64,000 nucleotides of DNA from JBGNFV01 sp049645705 (GCA_049645705.1 JBARUK010000067.1:124001-188000); one strand, 5' to 3'; shown: positions 7,724 through 17,390, numbered from the stretch's first letter. Program-made: numbers and translations. Notes: generated from the sequence alone by a model not told the origin.

Positions 7724-9052
7724 ATGAAAGAACAGTCTAAAATACCTACCGGCAAAGTCCAGCGGGCGGCGCGCTTTGTGAAAACGGGTGCCCAGATCGG
7801 AGGCAATTACCTGAAGTACTATACCAAAAAGGCCATGAACCCTGAAATGGGGCGCGAAGAGCTGGACATGGACAATGCCGGTGACATATACAACTCACTT
7901 AGCGAGCTGAAAGGTAGTGCACTGAAGGTAGCTCAGATGATGGCTATGGACAAGAACCTGCTTCCCGGGGCTTACCAGCAGCAATTTCAGATGGCGCAGT
8001 ATAGTGCACCGCCTCTCTCCTACCCTTTGGTAGTAAAGACTTTCCAAAAGTACTTTGGCAACTCACCCTCTCAGATATACAACACGTTCACTAAGAATGC
8101 CATAAATGCCGCTTCTATGGGGCAGGTGCACCAGGCTACGCTGGACGGCAAAAAGCTGGCGGTGAAAATCCAGTACCCCGGCGTGAGCAATAGTGTAAAA
8201 AGCGACCTGAAACTGGTGCGCCCGTTTGCCATAAGGCTACTGAAAATAAACGAGAAGGAGCTGGACCGCTACATGGGTGAAGTAGAGGAAAAGCTGCTGG
8301 AAGAGACAGACTATGAACTGGAGCTGAGGCGTTCGGTAGAGATCAGCCAGGCCTGCCAGGACATAGACGGCTTGTTCTTCCCCAACTATTATCCTGAGCT
8401 GAGCTCGGAGCGCATCATCACCATGGACTGGCTGGATGGCATGCACCTGAAAGAATTCCTGAAAACGGACCCGAGCCAGGAAGTCAAGAACAAGATCGGC
8501 CAGGCTCTGTGGGACTTCTACCACCATCAGATCCATAATTTGCGCAAGGTGCACGCTGACCCGCACCCGGGCAACTTCCTTATGCGAGAGGACGGTACAC
8601 TCGGCATCATCGACTTTGGCTGTATCAAAGTGATACCCGAGTTCTTCTATGATCGATATTTTGCCCTGATCCGTAAGGATATGCTGGCCGAAGACGGAAA
8701 CGAAGATATTAATAAGATATTCGAGGAGCTGGAATTCCTGGTGCCGGAAGACTCACCTAAAGACAGAAAGCTTTTTACCGGTATTTTCAAGGAAATGATC
8801 GGTCTGCTGGGTCGGCCCTTCCATGCGGACCGGTTCGACTTTAGCGACGATGCCTACTTTAAGCAGATATTTGACCTGGGAGAACGCATCGGTAATATGG
8901 AAGAAGTAAGGAATAATAAAGCCGCACGCGGGTCGCGTCATGGGCTGTACATTAACCGGACGTACTTTGGCTTATACAACATTCTGAATGATCTGAAAGC
9001 AGAAATTACCACTACCAAGCCGGAGTGGCTGGAGGTTACAGTGGAAAGCTGA
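7724..9052 (+). CDS. ABC1/AarF/UbiB family protein kinase-like protein
   Basis: The 442-aa protein shows UbiB-family signatures: GSALKVAQMM (a KxGQ-like motif near residue 60), ASMGQVHQATLDGKKLAVKIQYPG (Ala-rich loop and ATP lysine), HADPHPGNF catalytic loop, and IIDFGC metal motif. Family members support ubiquinone or other isoprenoid lipid metabolism through ATPase activity. An in-frame TTG at 7712 could extend it by four residues; ATG 7724 is preferred. A transmembrane tail like that of UbiB is not obvious. A terminator follows. Confidence 0.85.
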   Translation: MKEQSKIPTGKVQRAARFVKTGAQIGGNYLKYYTKKAMNPEMGREELDMDNAGDIYNSLSELKGSALKVAQMMAMDKNLLPGAYQQQFQMAQYSAPPLSYPLVVKTFQKYFGNSPSQIYNTFTKNAINAASMGQVHQATLDGKKLAVKIQYPGVSNSVKSDLKLVRPFAIRLLKINEKELDRYMGEVEEKLLEETDYELELRRSVEISQACQDIDGLFFPNYYPELSSERIITMDWLDGMHLKEFLKTDPSQEVKNKIGQALWDFYHHQIHNLRKVHADPHPGNFLMREDGTLGIIDFGCIKVIPEFFYDRYFALIRKDMLAEDGNEDINKIFEELEFLVPEDSPKDRKLFTGIFKEMIGLLGRPFHADRFDFSDDAYFKQIFDLGERIGNMEEVRNNKAARGSRHGLYINRTYFGLYNILNDLKAEITTTKPEWLEVTVES

Positions 9053-9073
9053 AAATCATGTGAATACGTATAT

Positions 9074-9112
9074 AACAGCCGCTGTACTGAAAGGTGCAGC
9101 GGCTGTTTCTTT
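9074..9112 (+). terminator. Terminator of the TetR/ABC1 transcript
   Basis: AACAGCCGCTG (9074-9084) and CAGCGGCTGTT (9097-9107) form a perfect 11-bp stem, followed by TCTTTTCC. Confidence 0.8.
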
Positions 9113-9127
9113 TCCTGAGAGATAATC

Positions 9128-9286
9128 TCAGCCGCCGCATTGCTTCAGGAAGCAGGTATAGCAGCCGGTATCAAGAACACAGGTATCAGTGCAGTCCATG
9201 CCACCCCTGACATACCTGCTCTCTCTTCTGAGGGTCCGGAAACTTTCCACAGTTAGTTTTTTCAGGCTTAATTTCTTCGCTTTCAT
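9128..9286 (-). CDS. Lanthipeptide-like (class I, Bacteroidota type) RiPP precursor 1
   Basis: A 52-aa frame on the minus strand, too short for usual gene calling. It starts MKAKKLSLKKLTVESF, the KK-L-L-KKL-V-SF leader pattern of precursors annotated as class I lanthipeptides in Bacteroidota (pinensin-related). A GG follows at residues 28-29 (VRGGM). The core has five Cys (32, 36, 42, 45, 50) with interspersed Thr (33, 35, 40, 44), suitable for thioether rings, and ends KQCGG. No dehydratase, cyclase or protease gene is near, so modification would have to occur in trans. A palindrome lies 20 nt upstream. The family assignment rests on the leader pattern only. Confidence 0.75.
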   Translation of the reverse strand: MKAKKLSLKKLTVESFRTLRRESRYVRGGMDCTDTCVLDTGCYTCFLKQCGG

Positions 9287-9306
9287 AGGGTTTATTGTTT
9301 AGTTAC

Positions 9307-9316
9307 TAAGTACTTA
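9307..9316. promoter_or_regulatory. Palindrome upstream of precursor 1
   Basis: TAAGTACTTA is a perfect 10-bp palindrome 20 nt before the start of the precursor gene. Palindromes in similar positions precede precursors 2 and 3, suggesting a shared regulator. Confidence 0.35.
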
Positions 9317-9353
9317 ACCCTCTGAATGTGTAATAGATTAAAAGCTCTGAAAC

Positions 9354-9387
9354 AAAAAAAGCTGCCCTGACACAATCAAAGCAGCTT
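9354..9387 (-). terminator. lysS terminator
   Basis: On the minus strand AAGCTGC (9387-9381) pairs with GCAGCTT (9365-9359), followed by a run of T (the A-run 9354-9360 on the plus strand). Confidence 0.75.
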
Positions 9388-9409
9388 CTTATATATTAGC
9401 TAAAAATCA

Positions 9410-11146
9410 TTATTCCGTTTTGAGCCAGCCTTCTACTTCCTCCAGGCTGGGGTTCTTCACATCCTTAAGCTTCATTTTTTTGCGCATGCCACATACATCG
9501 TTGTGTAGTTTGCTGGCTGCACTGTTCTTTAGCTGCTCTATGGTTAGCACGCCCAGTTTTTGCAGGATAGGGATAAGCTCCTCGCGCACACCCTGATCCA
9601 TGTAGTTTTGGTCCGTAGCAAACTGCACCTTCTTCTCCGGCTTCATCTGCGGGAAGAAGAGCACATCCTGTATGGAGTTAGAGTTGGTCATGATCATGGC
9701 CAGGCGATCTATCCCCACACCAAGACCGGCCGTGGGGGGCATACCATACTCAAGGGCACGAAGGAAGTCCTCGTCCAGCACCATGGCTTCATCGTCGCCA
9801 CGCTTGCCCAGCTCCAGTTGTTCTTCAAAGCGCTTACGCTGATCGATAGGATCGTTCAACTCAGAGAAAGCATTGCATATTTCTTTACCGTTGCAGATCG
9901 CCTCGAAGCGTTCTACCAGTCCTTCCTTATCGCGGTGGCGCTTGGCCAGGGGTGACATCTCTACGGGGTAGTCCGTAATGAAGGTAGGCTGTATCAGGTT
10001 GCCTTCGCACTTTTCGCCGAAGATCTCGTCTATCAGCTTACCTTTACCCATGCTGTCATCCACCTCCACATTCAGCTCCTTCGCTGTTTTGCGCAGGGCA
10101 TCTTCATCCATTTCTGAAATATCGATACCCGTAAAGTGCTCTATGGCCTCAAACATGGTAAAGCGCTTCCATGGCCTCTGGAAGTTGATCATGTTCTCTC
10201 CTACCTGTACCTGGGTGGTACCGTGCAGGTCCATGGCTACTTTCTCTACCATCTCCTCCACCAGGTCCATCATCCAGTTATAGTCCTTATAGGCTACGTA
10301 TAGCTCTACCTGGGTAAATTCGGGGTTGTGAAAGCGGGACATGCCCTCGTTCCGGAAGTCTTTGGCAAACTCGAACACACCGTCGAAACCACCTACGATG
10401 AGGCGCTTCAGGTACAGTTCATTGGCTATACGCAGGTACAGGGTCATGTCCAGCGTATTATGGTGCGTTTTAAAAGGCCGTGCTGCGGCACCACCGTACA
10501 GCGGCTGCAGTATGGGTGTCTCTACCTCCAGGTAGCCATTATTTGTCAGGAAATCCCGGATACTACTTACCAGGCGGGTTCTTTTTATGAAAGTTTCCTT
10601 TACCTCTGAGTTCACGATGAGGTCTACATAGCGCTGTCTGTATCGCTGCTCCGGGTCGGTAAAAGCATCGTACGTTTTCTTATTTCCCTCATCATCTGTC
10701 GCTTCTTTCACGATGGGCAGAGGCTTCAGGCTCTTACTGAGCACAATAAATTCTGTGACGTAGATAGATAGTTCGCCGGTCTGCGTGGTAAATACGTACC
10801 CCTTTACCCCGACTATATCGCCTATGTCCACAAGCTTTTTGAAGACAGTATTATAAAGTGTCTTGTCCTCATCCGGGCAGATATCATCGCGACGTACATA
10901 GATCTGGATGCGTCCGTAAGCATCCTGCAGTTCGGCAAATGAAGCACTACCCATAACCCGGCGGCTCATGATCCGGCCGGCTATAGAGATATCTTTATAG
11001 TCCGTTTTTCGTCTTTCGTAGTTCTCGTGAATGTCCTGAGTGGTTACATTCACTTCGAAAGTCTCTGACGGATAGGGATTGACCTCATTTTTAATAAGAT
11101 CTTCCCTTTTTTCTCTCCTTAATATTTCCTGCTCGCTGAGTTGCAT
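9410..11146 (-). CDS. lysS: Lysyl-tRNA synthetase, class II
   Basis: The 578-aa enzyme charges tRNA-Lys. An OB-fold anticodon domain (about 55-155) is followed by a class II catalytic core with motif 2 FRNEGMSRFHNPEFTQVE and motif 3 GLGVGIDRLAM. It is longer than the roughly 500-aa E. coli enzyme because of an extra C-terminal segment of about 70 residues after motif 3 (starting near KKVQFATDQNYMDQ), rich in Lys and helical, as seen in Bacteroidota LysS. The ATG start is well placed after a good promoter. It is a single-gene unit ended by a terminator. Confidence 0.97.
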   Translation of the reverse strand: MQLSEQEILRREKREDLIKNEVNPYPSETFEVNVTTQDIHENYERRKTDYKDISIAGRIMSRRVMGSASFAELQDAYGRIQIYVRRDDICPDEDKTLYNTVFKKLVDIGDIVGVKGYVFTTQTGELSIYVTEFIVLSKSLKPLPIVKEATDDEGNKKTYDAFTDPEQRYRQRYVDLIVNSEVKETFIKRTRLVSSIRDFLTNNGYLEVETPILQPLYGGAAARPFKTHHNTLDMTLYLRIANELYLKRLIVGGFDGVFEFAKDFRNEGMSRFHNPEFTQVELYVAYKDYNWMMDLVEEMVEKVAMDLHGTTQVQVGENMINFQRPWKRFTMFEAIEHFTGIDISEMDEDALRKTAKELNVEVDDSMGKGKLIDEIFGEKCEGNLIQPTFITDYPVEMSPLAKRHRDKEGLVERFEAICNGKEICNAFSELNDPIDQRKRFEEQLELGKRGDDEAMVLDEDFLRALEYGMPPTAGLGVGIDRLAMIMTNSNSIQDVLFFPQMKPEKKVQFATDQNYMDQGVREELIPILQKLGVLTIEQLKNSAASKLHNDVCGMRKKMKLKDVKNPSLEEVEGWLKTE

Positions 11147-11171
11147 GTATAAACCTGTCGTTTTTCGGTTG

Positions 11172-11202
11172 CAAAACTACTTATAAAAAACGTATTGATA
11201 AA
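11172..11202 (-). promoter_or_regulatory. lysS promoter
   Basis: On the minus strand TTTA (11202-11199), exactly 19 nt, then TAGTTTTG (11179-11172), an exact TAnnTTTG -7 element with a one-base variant of the -33 TTTG. The transcript would have a leader of roughly 20 nt before the ATG. Confidence 0.65.
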
Positions 11203-11545
11203 ACTTGGTTTCAGCCCTGCGGTATCCAAAAAAAATAACCCCGGCTACAAGTGAACATTTTTTAAATTTTACTCATGTAATATTTTACCACAATCGAAGT
11301 TTTTAACGCCTTCAAAATATTTAACTATTTCACATAAGCCATATCACTAATCACTGATATGTAGCTATTTAGAGTATTTTAAAGTGTTATTCGTATGAAT
11401 ATTTTGGTTTTTTTAATCGAAATAGATGCTCAATACCTTCTTTTTTACCTAAAAAAATGCGTAATAAATTTCCTTTAGCGGTTACTTTTTTCTGTATCTT
11501 CGTATCTATAAGAGGAATTAAGACTACTACATTTTGTGATTTAAC
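11203..11545. other. AT-rich intergenic region between lysS and the adhesin operon
   Basis: About 340 nt with many A/T runs and no convincing small gene on either strand. It must hold the adhesin operon promoter; the best candidate is TTTA (11474-11477), 17 nt, TATCTTCG (11495-11502). Confidence 0.5.
11474..11502 (+). promoter_or_regulatory. Candidate promoter of the adhesin operon
   Basis: TTTA, 17 nt, then TATCTTCG resembles TTTG-N19-TAnnTTTG with short spacing and one change in each box. It lies about 45 nt before the first start codon. Confidence 0.35.
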
Positions 11546-14233
11546 ATGAGATTGATCATGACGAAGGCATTACTTTTTGTGACTTTGATATGCCTGGTGT
11601 GTACACAGGTATATGGACAAGCATCGAAGCCCTACCGCGACTGCTATGCGGATGAGGTGATATTTGCCAGACAGGGAGTGGGAAAGACGGGCATCCCCGT
11701 AGACCCCAACCGAAGTGACCCCACCCTGGCCCTGGGCGAACCCTATAAGGATATCAACGGCAACTTCGCCGACGCATTCGACTCTTTTTACTCGCTCGGG
11801 TTTGGCGGAGAGATCATCCTCCGCACCTCTCCTATTGCCAATAAGGCAGGGGCCGACATATATATTAATGAGGCTACCTTCCAGCGCGACTGTGACATAC
11901 ACCCTGAAAACATTAAGGTATATGCCAGCCAGGATAACATAAATTACATTTACCTGGGCGAAGGATGCCAGGATTCGGAGTTTGACCTTACCGGGGTAGA
12001 TGGTACCCTCGCCTGGGCCCAGTACTTCCGAATACTGGATGTGAGCAACCCGGCTGCTTTTCCCGAAGAAAAGAACATAGATGGCTACGACGTGGACGGG
12101 CTGGTATGCCTGAGTGAGGCACCGGACGCCGCTACGTATGCCATACAGCCGATACTGACCTGTGTATTTGATAACGGAAACGGTACCTTTACCGCATCTT
12201 TCGGCTATACAAGCCCTAATAATGCAGAGGTAAACATACCGGCAGGTGCAGACAACCGGCTTGCCCCTACGGGGCTTACGGCCACACTGCCGGAAACCTT
12301 TCAGCCCGGTATACAAGAGGCGGTATTTACAGTAGACTTCGCTTCGGGCACTACTGTGACCTGGACTGTGGGCGGTCGCAGCGCCGTAGCCAGCAGCAGC
12401 TCTGCTATCTGTAATGCTAATGCAGCTACGGCCACTATTAGCGGAGAGGACATATTCTGTCCTGATGAACGTAACGAAGGTACAGTAACAGTACAGTTTA
12501 CCGGCACTGCTCCCTGGGACATCGTGATAGAACGTGAATATAACGGCACAACTGAAGAGATCACGGTAGAGGACATTGCTACATCTCTCTACACACTTAC
12601 TACAGACGAAACCGGTATTTACACGCTTACATCTGTAAGCAACGCCAACGGTGAGGGCACAGTAAGCGGGTTTGCTACTATATCTACCTACAACAAGCCA
12701 TCTGCCACGCTGACCGGCGGGCAGGCTATCTATTGCGGAGCAGCCTCTGACTTCGAGGTGATATTCAGTGGGGCACCTCCCTTTTCATTCACGTATTCCG
12801 ATGGCTCCACTGAGACTACAGTTGATAATATTAATCAGCAATCGTATAGCTTTTCAGTAACCGATCCGGGCACCTATTCGCTTGTCTCTATGGAAGATGC
12901 GAACTGCTCCGGTACGGCAACAGGCCAGGCTAACGTGGAGGTACTGGACCCAACAGCTACCATAAGTGGCAACAACACGATCTTCTGTGATGAAACGGCC
13001 ACTATCAGCATATCACTGACCGGTGTACAGCCCTACACATTTACTTATACTGATGGTACTGACAACACGACTGTAAATGATATAGAGGAAGATACCTATA
13101 CTTTCGATGTGACCACCGGCGGCACTTACAGCCTGGTAAGCTTCGACGCGGCCGGTTGCGCAGGTACTGTATCCGGCTCAGCCGAGATCACCACTACCGG
13201 CCCATCGGCCACTATCGTTGTGGATACAGATATTTGTACGGGAGCATCAGGTAGCTTTACGGTAGAGCTGGCGGGCAGAGCGCCCTACAGCTTTACTTAT
13301 TCAGATGGCAGTAATGAGACAACCATCAACAATGTGATGGGCACTGTTTACAAAGTTGAAGGCCTGAGCGAAGGGACTTATACACTTATAAGTGTAAATG
13401 ATACGGGCTGCCCCGGTACGGTAGGTGGTACAGCTACCATAGAAACCGTAACGCCGACAGCTACTATCACCGCTCCGGATGAAGTCTGCGACAGCGACAC
13501 CGTGACCTTGGAGGTTTCGACTAATATCCAGGCCACTGCCTATACATGGATCACTGACGGCACCGGATCCTTATCGGCTACCAATACGGCTTCGGTCACA
13601 TACACGCCCGGCACCAACGAAACGGGTACTGTTTCCTTTACAGTGGAGGTGAGTACCGAGTGCGGTACTGTTACTGCCGATGCAGATGTGGATATCATTG
13701 AGACACCTTCTGCCGCATTCACCACCTCCGGCACTACAGTACTCACAGGCGAAGAGGTGGTATTCACATCTGAAGACGATGGCGCGGAAAGCTACCAGTA
13801 TGATTACGGTGACGGCACATCCGGCAGTACAGGAAGCCATATATACGATGCTGCTGGTGTGTACCAGGTCAGGCTGATCGCATCTAATGGCAACTGCCAG
13901 AGCACTTCCAGCCTGGTAATTACAGTAGAGCCTGCAGAGGGACTGCTTTACGTGCCGAATGTGTTCTCACCCTCATCGGCCAATGCCGAGAACCAGGTGG
14001 TGAAGGTATACGGATCGGGCATATCCGGTCAGGACTTCAGCTTTGAGATATACAATCGCTGGGGAGACCTGCTCTGGAGCACGAGTAGCTTCTCCGATGC
14101 CAATACTACCGGCTGGGACGGTACCGTGAGCGGAAGGTTGCAGCCTAACGGAGTCTATACGTATGTACTCCGTGGCATGATGGAAGGAGGCCGGTCATTT
14201 GAGAAGACAGGCACTATTTCTCTGGTACAGTAA
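11546..14233 (+). CDS. Secreted Ig/PKD-repeat protein with type IX sorting domain (CHU_C type)
   Basis: The 895-aa protein has a Sec signal (to about VYG/QAS, residue 24-26; a second ATG at 11558 is equally possible). Residues 27-195 form a beta-rich domain with paired Cys. Four tandem repeats of about 84 residues follow (about 295-383, 384-468, 469-552, 553-636), each with a YCG/FCDE-type start, an xPYxFTYxDGxxxTTV centre and a GTYxLxS end. A PKD-like domain spans about 720-795 (YDYGDGTSG). The last 95 residues (LYVPNVFSPSS, YNRWGDLLW, GWDGT, PNGVYTYVLRG) are the gliding-motility-associated C-terminal domain, directing export by the type IX system. It is likely a surface adhesin and heads a three-gene operon. 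Confidence 0.9.
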   Translation: MRLIMTKALLFVTLICLVCTQVYGQASKPYRDCYADEVIFARQGVGKTGIPVDPNRSDPTLALGEPYKDINGNFADAFDSFYSLGFGGEIILRTSPIANKAGADIYINEATFQRDCDIHPENIKVYASQDNINYIYLGEGCQDSEFDLTGVDGTLAWAQYFRILDVSNPAAFPEEKNIDGYDVDGLVCLSEAPDAATYAIQPILTCVFDNGNGTFTASFGYTSPNNAEVNIPAGADNRLAPTGLTATLPETFQPGIQEAVFTVDFASGTTVTWTVGGRSAVASSSSAICNANAATATISGEDIFCPDERNEGTVTVQFTGTAPWDIVIEREYNGTTEEITVEDIATSLYTLTTDETGIYTLTSVSNANGEGTVSGFATISTYNKPSATLTGGQAIYCGAASDFEVIFSGAPPFSFTYSDGSTETTVDNINQQSYSFSVTDPGTYSLVSMEDANCSGTATGQANVEVLDPTATISGNNTIFCDETATISISLTGVQPYTFTYTDGTDNTTVNDIEEDTYTFDVTTGGTYSLVSFDAAGCAGTVSGSAEITTTGPSATIVVDTDICTGASGSFTVELAGRAPYSFTYSDGSNETTINNVMGTVYKVEGLSEGTYTLISVNDTGCPGTVGGTATIETVTPTATITAPDEVCDSDTVTLEVSTNIQATAYTWITDGTGSLSATNTASVTYTPGTNETGTVSFTVEVSTECGTVTADADVDIIETPSAAFTTSGTTVLTGEEVVFTSEDDGAESYQYDYGDGTSGSTGSHIYDAAGVYQVRLIASNGNCQSTSSLVITVEPAEGLLYVPNVFSPSSANAENQVVKVYGSGISGQDFSFEIYNRWGDLLWSTSSFSDANTTGWDGTVSGRLQPNGVYTYVLRGMMEGGRSFEKTGTISLVQ

Positions 14234-14247
14234 AAGCAGGATCGATC

Positions 14248-15300
14248 ATGAAAAATTTTATATCTAAAGTTTATATAGTCTGTCTTGTTCTGGTAGCAGC
14301 CTGGTGCGGCACCAATAAGGATGCTGCGGCGCAGGACGCTGTATTCAGTCAGTATTACAACGCATCGCTGTACCTGAATCCAGCACTGGCAGGATTTGAC
14401 CGAAATACGAACGTGCAACTGAACTACCGCTCACAGTGGAACCAGTTGAGCTTTCCCTATACTACCTCGCAGGCATCGCTTATAGTACCGTACTATACGG
14501 ATAAGCACGCCAAACCCTACGGCCATATAGGAGGCCTGGGAGTATCACTGTATGGCGACCAGGCTGGTGCCGGTAACAACTTTCAGACTTTCGGCGCTAA
14601 CGTTTCGTTTGCCTATAACCTGCCCCTGGATACCAAGCAGGAAAACCAGGTAAGCTTTGGTCTCCAGGCCGGTATTATTAACAAGTCACTGGATACTGAT
14701 GACCTGCAGTGGGGCGAGCAGTATGTTCCCTTTATAGGGTTCAGCGGCAATCCGCCTTCCGAACTGTCCCGGTACGAAAACAGGACTTTCCTGGACCTGG
14801 GAGCGGGATTATTCTATAGCTACAGCCCGGAAGATAATATGAAGCTAATAAGGGGCGCTAATGTGGGTGTTGGTGTTTCACACTTAAACAAACCCAACGA
14901 ATCGGTGATCGCCGGTGAGGAGCGCCAGCTTCCCGTGCTGTCCAAGGTTCACGGTTCGGTGATCTTCGGGCTGGGCGAGCGCACTAACCTTTCGGCAAAT
15001 GTCCTGGTAGCAAATCAAAACCGAAAAAACCAGATCAATGTCGGCTCTTACGTATCTTATAAGCTCATTGCCGATGCGCAGCCTGCCATCGGCTACCTCA
15101 CTACCCGCCTGGGTATTTGGCACCGTCTGGAAGATTCCTTTATATTTCTGACCGAATTCGAGACCCGCCAGTTTAAGGTAGGCCTGAGTTATGACTGGAA
15201 CAGCAGCTCGCTGCGCTACAACGAACGTGGCATAGGCACTTACGAACTACACCTCGGTCTGCGCTTCGGAAGTATAGCTGCTCCAAAAACCCGATACTAA
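14248..15300 (+). CDS. PorP/SprF family type IX secretion membrane protein
   Basis: The 350-aa outer membrane protein has a signal peptide ending near AAAQDA and the family opening DAVFSQYYNASLYLNPALAGF. The remainder is beta-strand rich with glycine and aromatic residues, as in a barrel. SprF-type proteins assist export or surface attachment of a partner adhesin carrying the CHU_C-type sorting domain. It lies 14 nt after such an adhesin and 3 nt before an OmpA gene, matching the usual adhesin-SprF-OmpA arrangement. It is probably specific for the upstream gene product rather than a core secretion component. Confidence 0.93.
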   Translation: MKNFISKVYIVCLVLVAAWCGTNKDAAAQDAVFSQYYNASLYLNPALAGFDRNTNVQLNYRSQWNQLSFPYTTSQASLIVPYYTDKHAKPYGHIGGLGVSLYGDQAGAGNNFQTFGANVSFAYNLPLDTKQENQVSFGLQAGIINKSLDTDDLQWGEQYVPFIGFSGNPPSELSRYENRTFLDLGAGLFYSYSPEDNMKLIRGANVGVGVSHLNKPNESVIAGEERQLPVLSKVHGSVIFGLGERTNLSANVLVANQNRKNQINVGSYVSYKLIADAQPAIGYLTTRLGIWHRLEDSFIFLTEFETRQFKVGLSYDWNSSSLRYNERGIGTYELHLGLRFGSIAAPKTRY

Positions 15301-15303
15301 TTC

Positions 15304-17340
15304 ATGAGAAAATCATTTCGTTCGCTAATATTATTTACTGTCATTCTATGTGCCGCAACTACAGGCTTTGCGCAGAGAATTCAGTGGGCCTCCGAGGTTA
15401 TAGACGTATCCTCCGAATACAAGCCCCCTGTACATATGCAGAAACTGAAGAGCAAAGAGTACAGCGCCGAGCAGGTATTGGGCAAACCTAATGTGCTGCC
15501 TTCCGGCGGTGACAACCCCAATGCCTGGGCGCCTTCCGGCACCAAAGGTGCGGAGTTTATTACAGTAGGCTTTGCCGAGCCTATGAGGATAAGGCAGATA
15601 GCAGTAGCAGAGTCTTACAACCCCACCACAGTCTCGGCCATATACCTCATCGATACCAAAGATGAGGAACACCTGCTGAGGGAGTTCGAACCGGAGCCTG
15701 TACCGCTCAAAAGCCGTATACTGGACGTCTTTTTCGATGAAACAGAATACGAGGTAAAAGCCGTCAAGATATTCTTCGACGGATGGGCCGTGCCTGGGTT
15801 CTTTGCCATAGATGCCATAGGTATATCTGACTCGGTAGACCCTATTAAGGCGACCATAAAAATGGCCGACAACCTGAATGAAAGCCTGGAGGCGGTAAAG
15901 CTGGGGCCTGAGGTAAACTCACCTTTCAAAGAGCTGAAACCCCTGCTTACTGATGATGGCAATACGCTGTACTTTAGTCGTAAAAACCACCCTGAAAATT
16001 TGGGTGGTACGGAAGATGACGAAGACATATGGTTTAGCCGAAAGGATGAAGAGACTGGTGAGTGGATGACGGCCGAAAACCCCGGAGCACCCCTGAATAC
16101 GGAAGGGCCGAACTTTATCAGCAGTATAACGCCTGACGGGAATACGATCATCTTTACGCTGGGCAATGTATACCTGAAGAATGACCGTATGACGGCCGGG
16201 GTGAGTTATTCTGTAAAGACAGACAGCGGATGGAGCAACCCTGAAAGGCTGGTGGTAAAAGATGAGGAAAACTTTGCGCCCACAGCCAACTACTTCATGT
16301 CCAGCGATCGCAAGACACTTATCATGTCTGTACAGCGTGAAGAAGGAGAAGGAAATAACGACTTGTATGTAAGCTTCCAGGAAGAGGATGGCACCTACTC
16401 AGAACCTAAAAACCTGGGTGCCCGCATCAATACAGCATCAAGTGAGATAAGCCCTTATCTTGCCAAAGACGGACGTACGCTTTATTTTTCCAGTAACGGG
16501 TTCAGCAGCTTCGGCGGGCAGGACATCTACGTAAGCCGCCGCCTGGACGAAACCTGGGACAAGTGGACCGAGCCGGAAAACCTCGGCCCTGACGTAAACT
16601 CTGAAAATGATGACCTCTTCTTCTTCCTGACCCAGGAAAATACAGGTTACTTTGTAAGAGGTGCAGAGGAAAACGCAGACATTTATTATTTCGACCTGCC
16701 TCTCTACTACGAACCAGAACCGATCATTGCTTTGCAGGGAAGGGTGATGGACAAGAAGACTATGGAGCCGGTGGCCGGAGCCAAGGTAAGTGTGGAGAGA
16801 CTGCCCGATGGCCAGATGAGCGGAGAAACGGTCAGCTCAGCCGATGGAGAATATGAAATTCTCTTGCATCCCGGTCAAAAATATGGCTACTTTGCCGAAG
16901 CAAAGGACTACTACCCTATCAGTGAGAGTATTGACCTAACTGTAGCGGGTGATAACTCTGCCGTGCAGCAGGATCTGTACCTGGTGCCTATAGAGCCGGA
17001 AGTCCCTATTCGCCTAAGCAATATTTTCTTTGACTTCAATAAAGCCGAACTGCGGGAGGAATCCTTTCCCGAGCTGAACCGACTGGTTCGCCTGATGGAG
17101 GAAAACCCTGCTATCAGCATACGAATCGAAGGACATACGGATGCCATAGGATCAAACGCATATAATGAGCGGCTGAGCCTCCGCCGGGCCAATGCGATAT
17201 TCAGGTACCTGACTGAAAACAATATCGACTATAATCGCCTTAGCAGCAGGGGGTATGGCGAAGGCAAGCCCTTAGAAACGAATAATACAGAAGAAGGTCG
17301 CGCTGTAAACAGACGGGTAGAGTTCGTTATTGAACGATAG
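15304..17340 (+). CDS. OmpA-family protein with PD40 repeats
   Basis: The 678-aa protein has a signal peptide ending near TGFAQ, then a beta-sandwich, discoidin-like region (about 25-180, with IRQIAVAESYNPTTV and a FFAIDAIGI strand). PD40 propeller repeats follow (about 200-470, e.g. SITPDGNTIIF, SSDRKTLIMS, YLAKDGRTLYFSSNG). A carboxypeptidase-regulatory-like domain occupies about 475-565. The C-terminal OmpA domain (about 573-678) has FFDFNKAELR and IRIEGHTDAIGSNAYNERLS for peptidoglycan binding. It likely anchors the adhesin/SprF complex to the cell wall. The related PorE shares PD40, regulatory and OmpA domains but has TPRs instead of the N-terminal sandwich seen here. Confidence 0.88.
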   Translation: MRKSFRSLILFTVILCAATTGFAQRIQWASEVIDVSSEYKPPVHMQKLKSKEYSAEQVLGKPNVLPSGGDNPNAWAPSGTKGAEFITVGFAEPMRIRQIAVAESYNPTTVSAIYLIDTKDEEHLLREFEPEPVPLKSRILDVFFDETEYEVKAVKIFFDGWAVPGFFAIDAIGISDSVDPIKATIKMADNLNESLEAVKLGPEVNSPFKELKPLLTDDGNTLYFSRKNHPENLGGTEDDEDIWFSRKDEETGEWMTAENPGAPLNTEGPNFISSITPDGNTIIFTLGNVYLKNDRMTAGVSYSVKTDSGWSNPERLVVKDEENFAPTANYFMSSDRKTLIMSVQREEGEGNNDLYVSFQEEDGTYSEPKNLGARINTASSEISPYLAKDGRTLYFSSNGFSSFGGQDIYVSRRLDETWDKWTEPENLGPDVNSENDDLFFFLTQENTGYFVRGAEENADIYYFDLPLYYEPEPIIALQGRVMDKKTMEPVAGAKVSVERLPDGQMSGETVSSADGEYEILLHPGQKYGYFAEAKDYYPISESIDLTVAGDNSAVQQDLYLVPIEPEVPIRLSNIFFDFNKAELREESFPELNRLVRLMEENPAISIRIEGHTDAIGSNAYNERLSLRRANAIFRYLTENNIDYNRLSSRGYGEGKPLETNNTEEGRAVNRRVEFVIER

Positions 17341-17390
17341 CTGGAAGGATACTCGGAGCCTTCAACAATAATCTTAATTCCTGAACTGAG

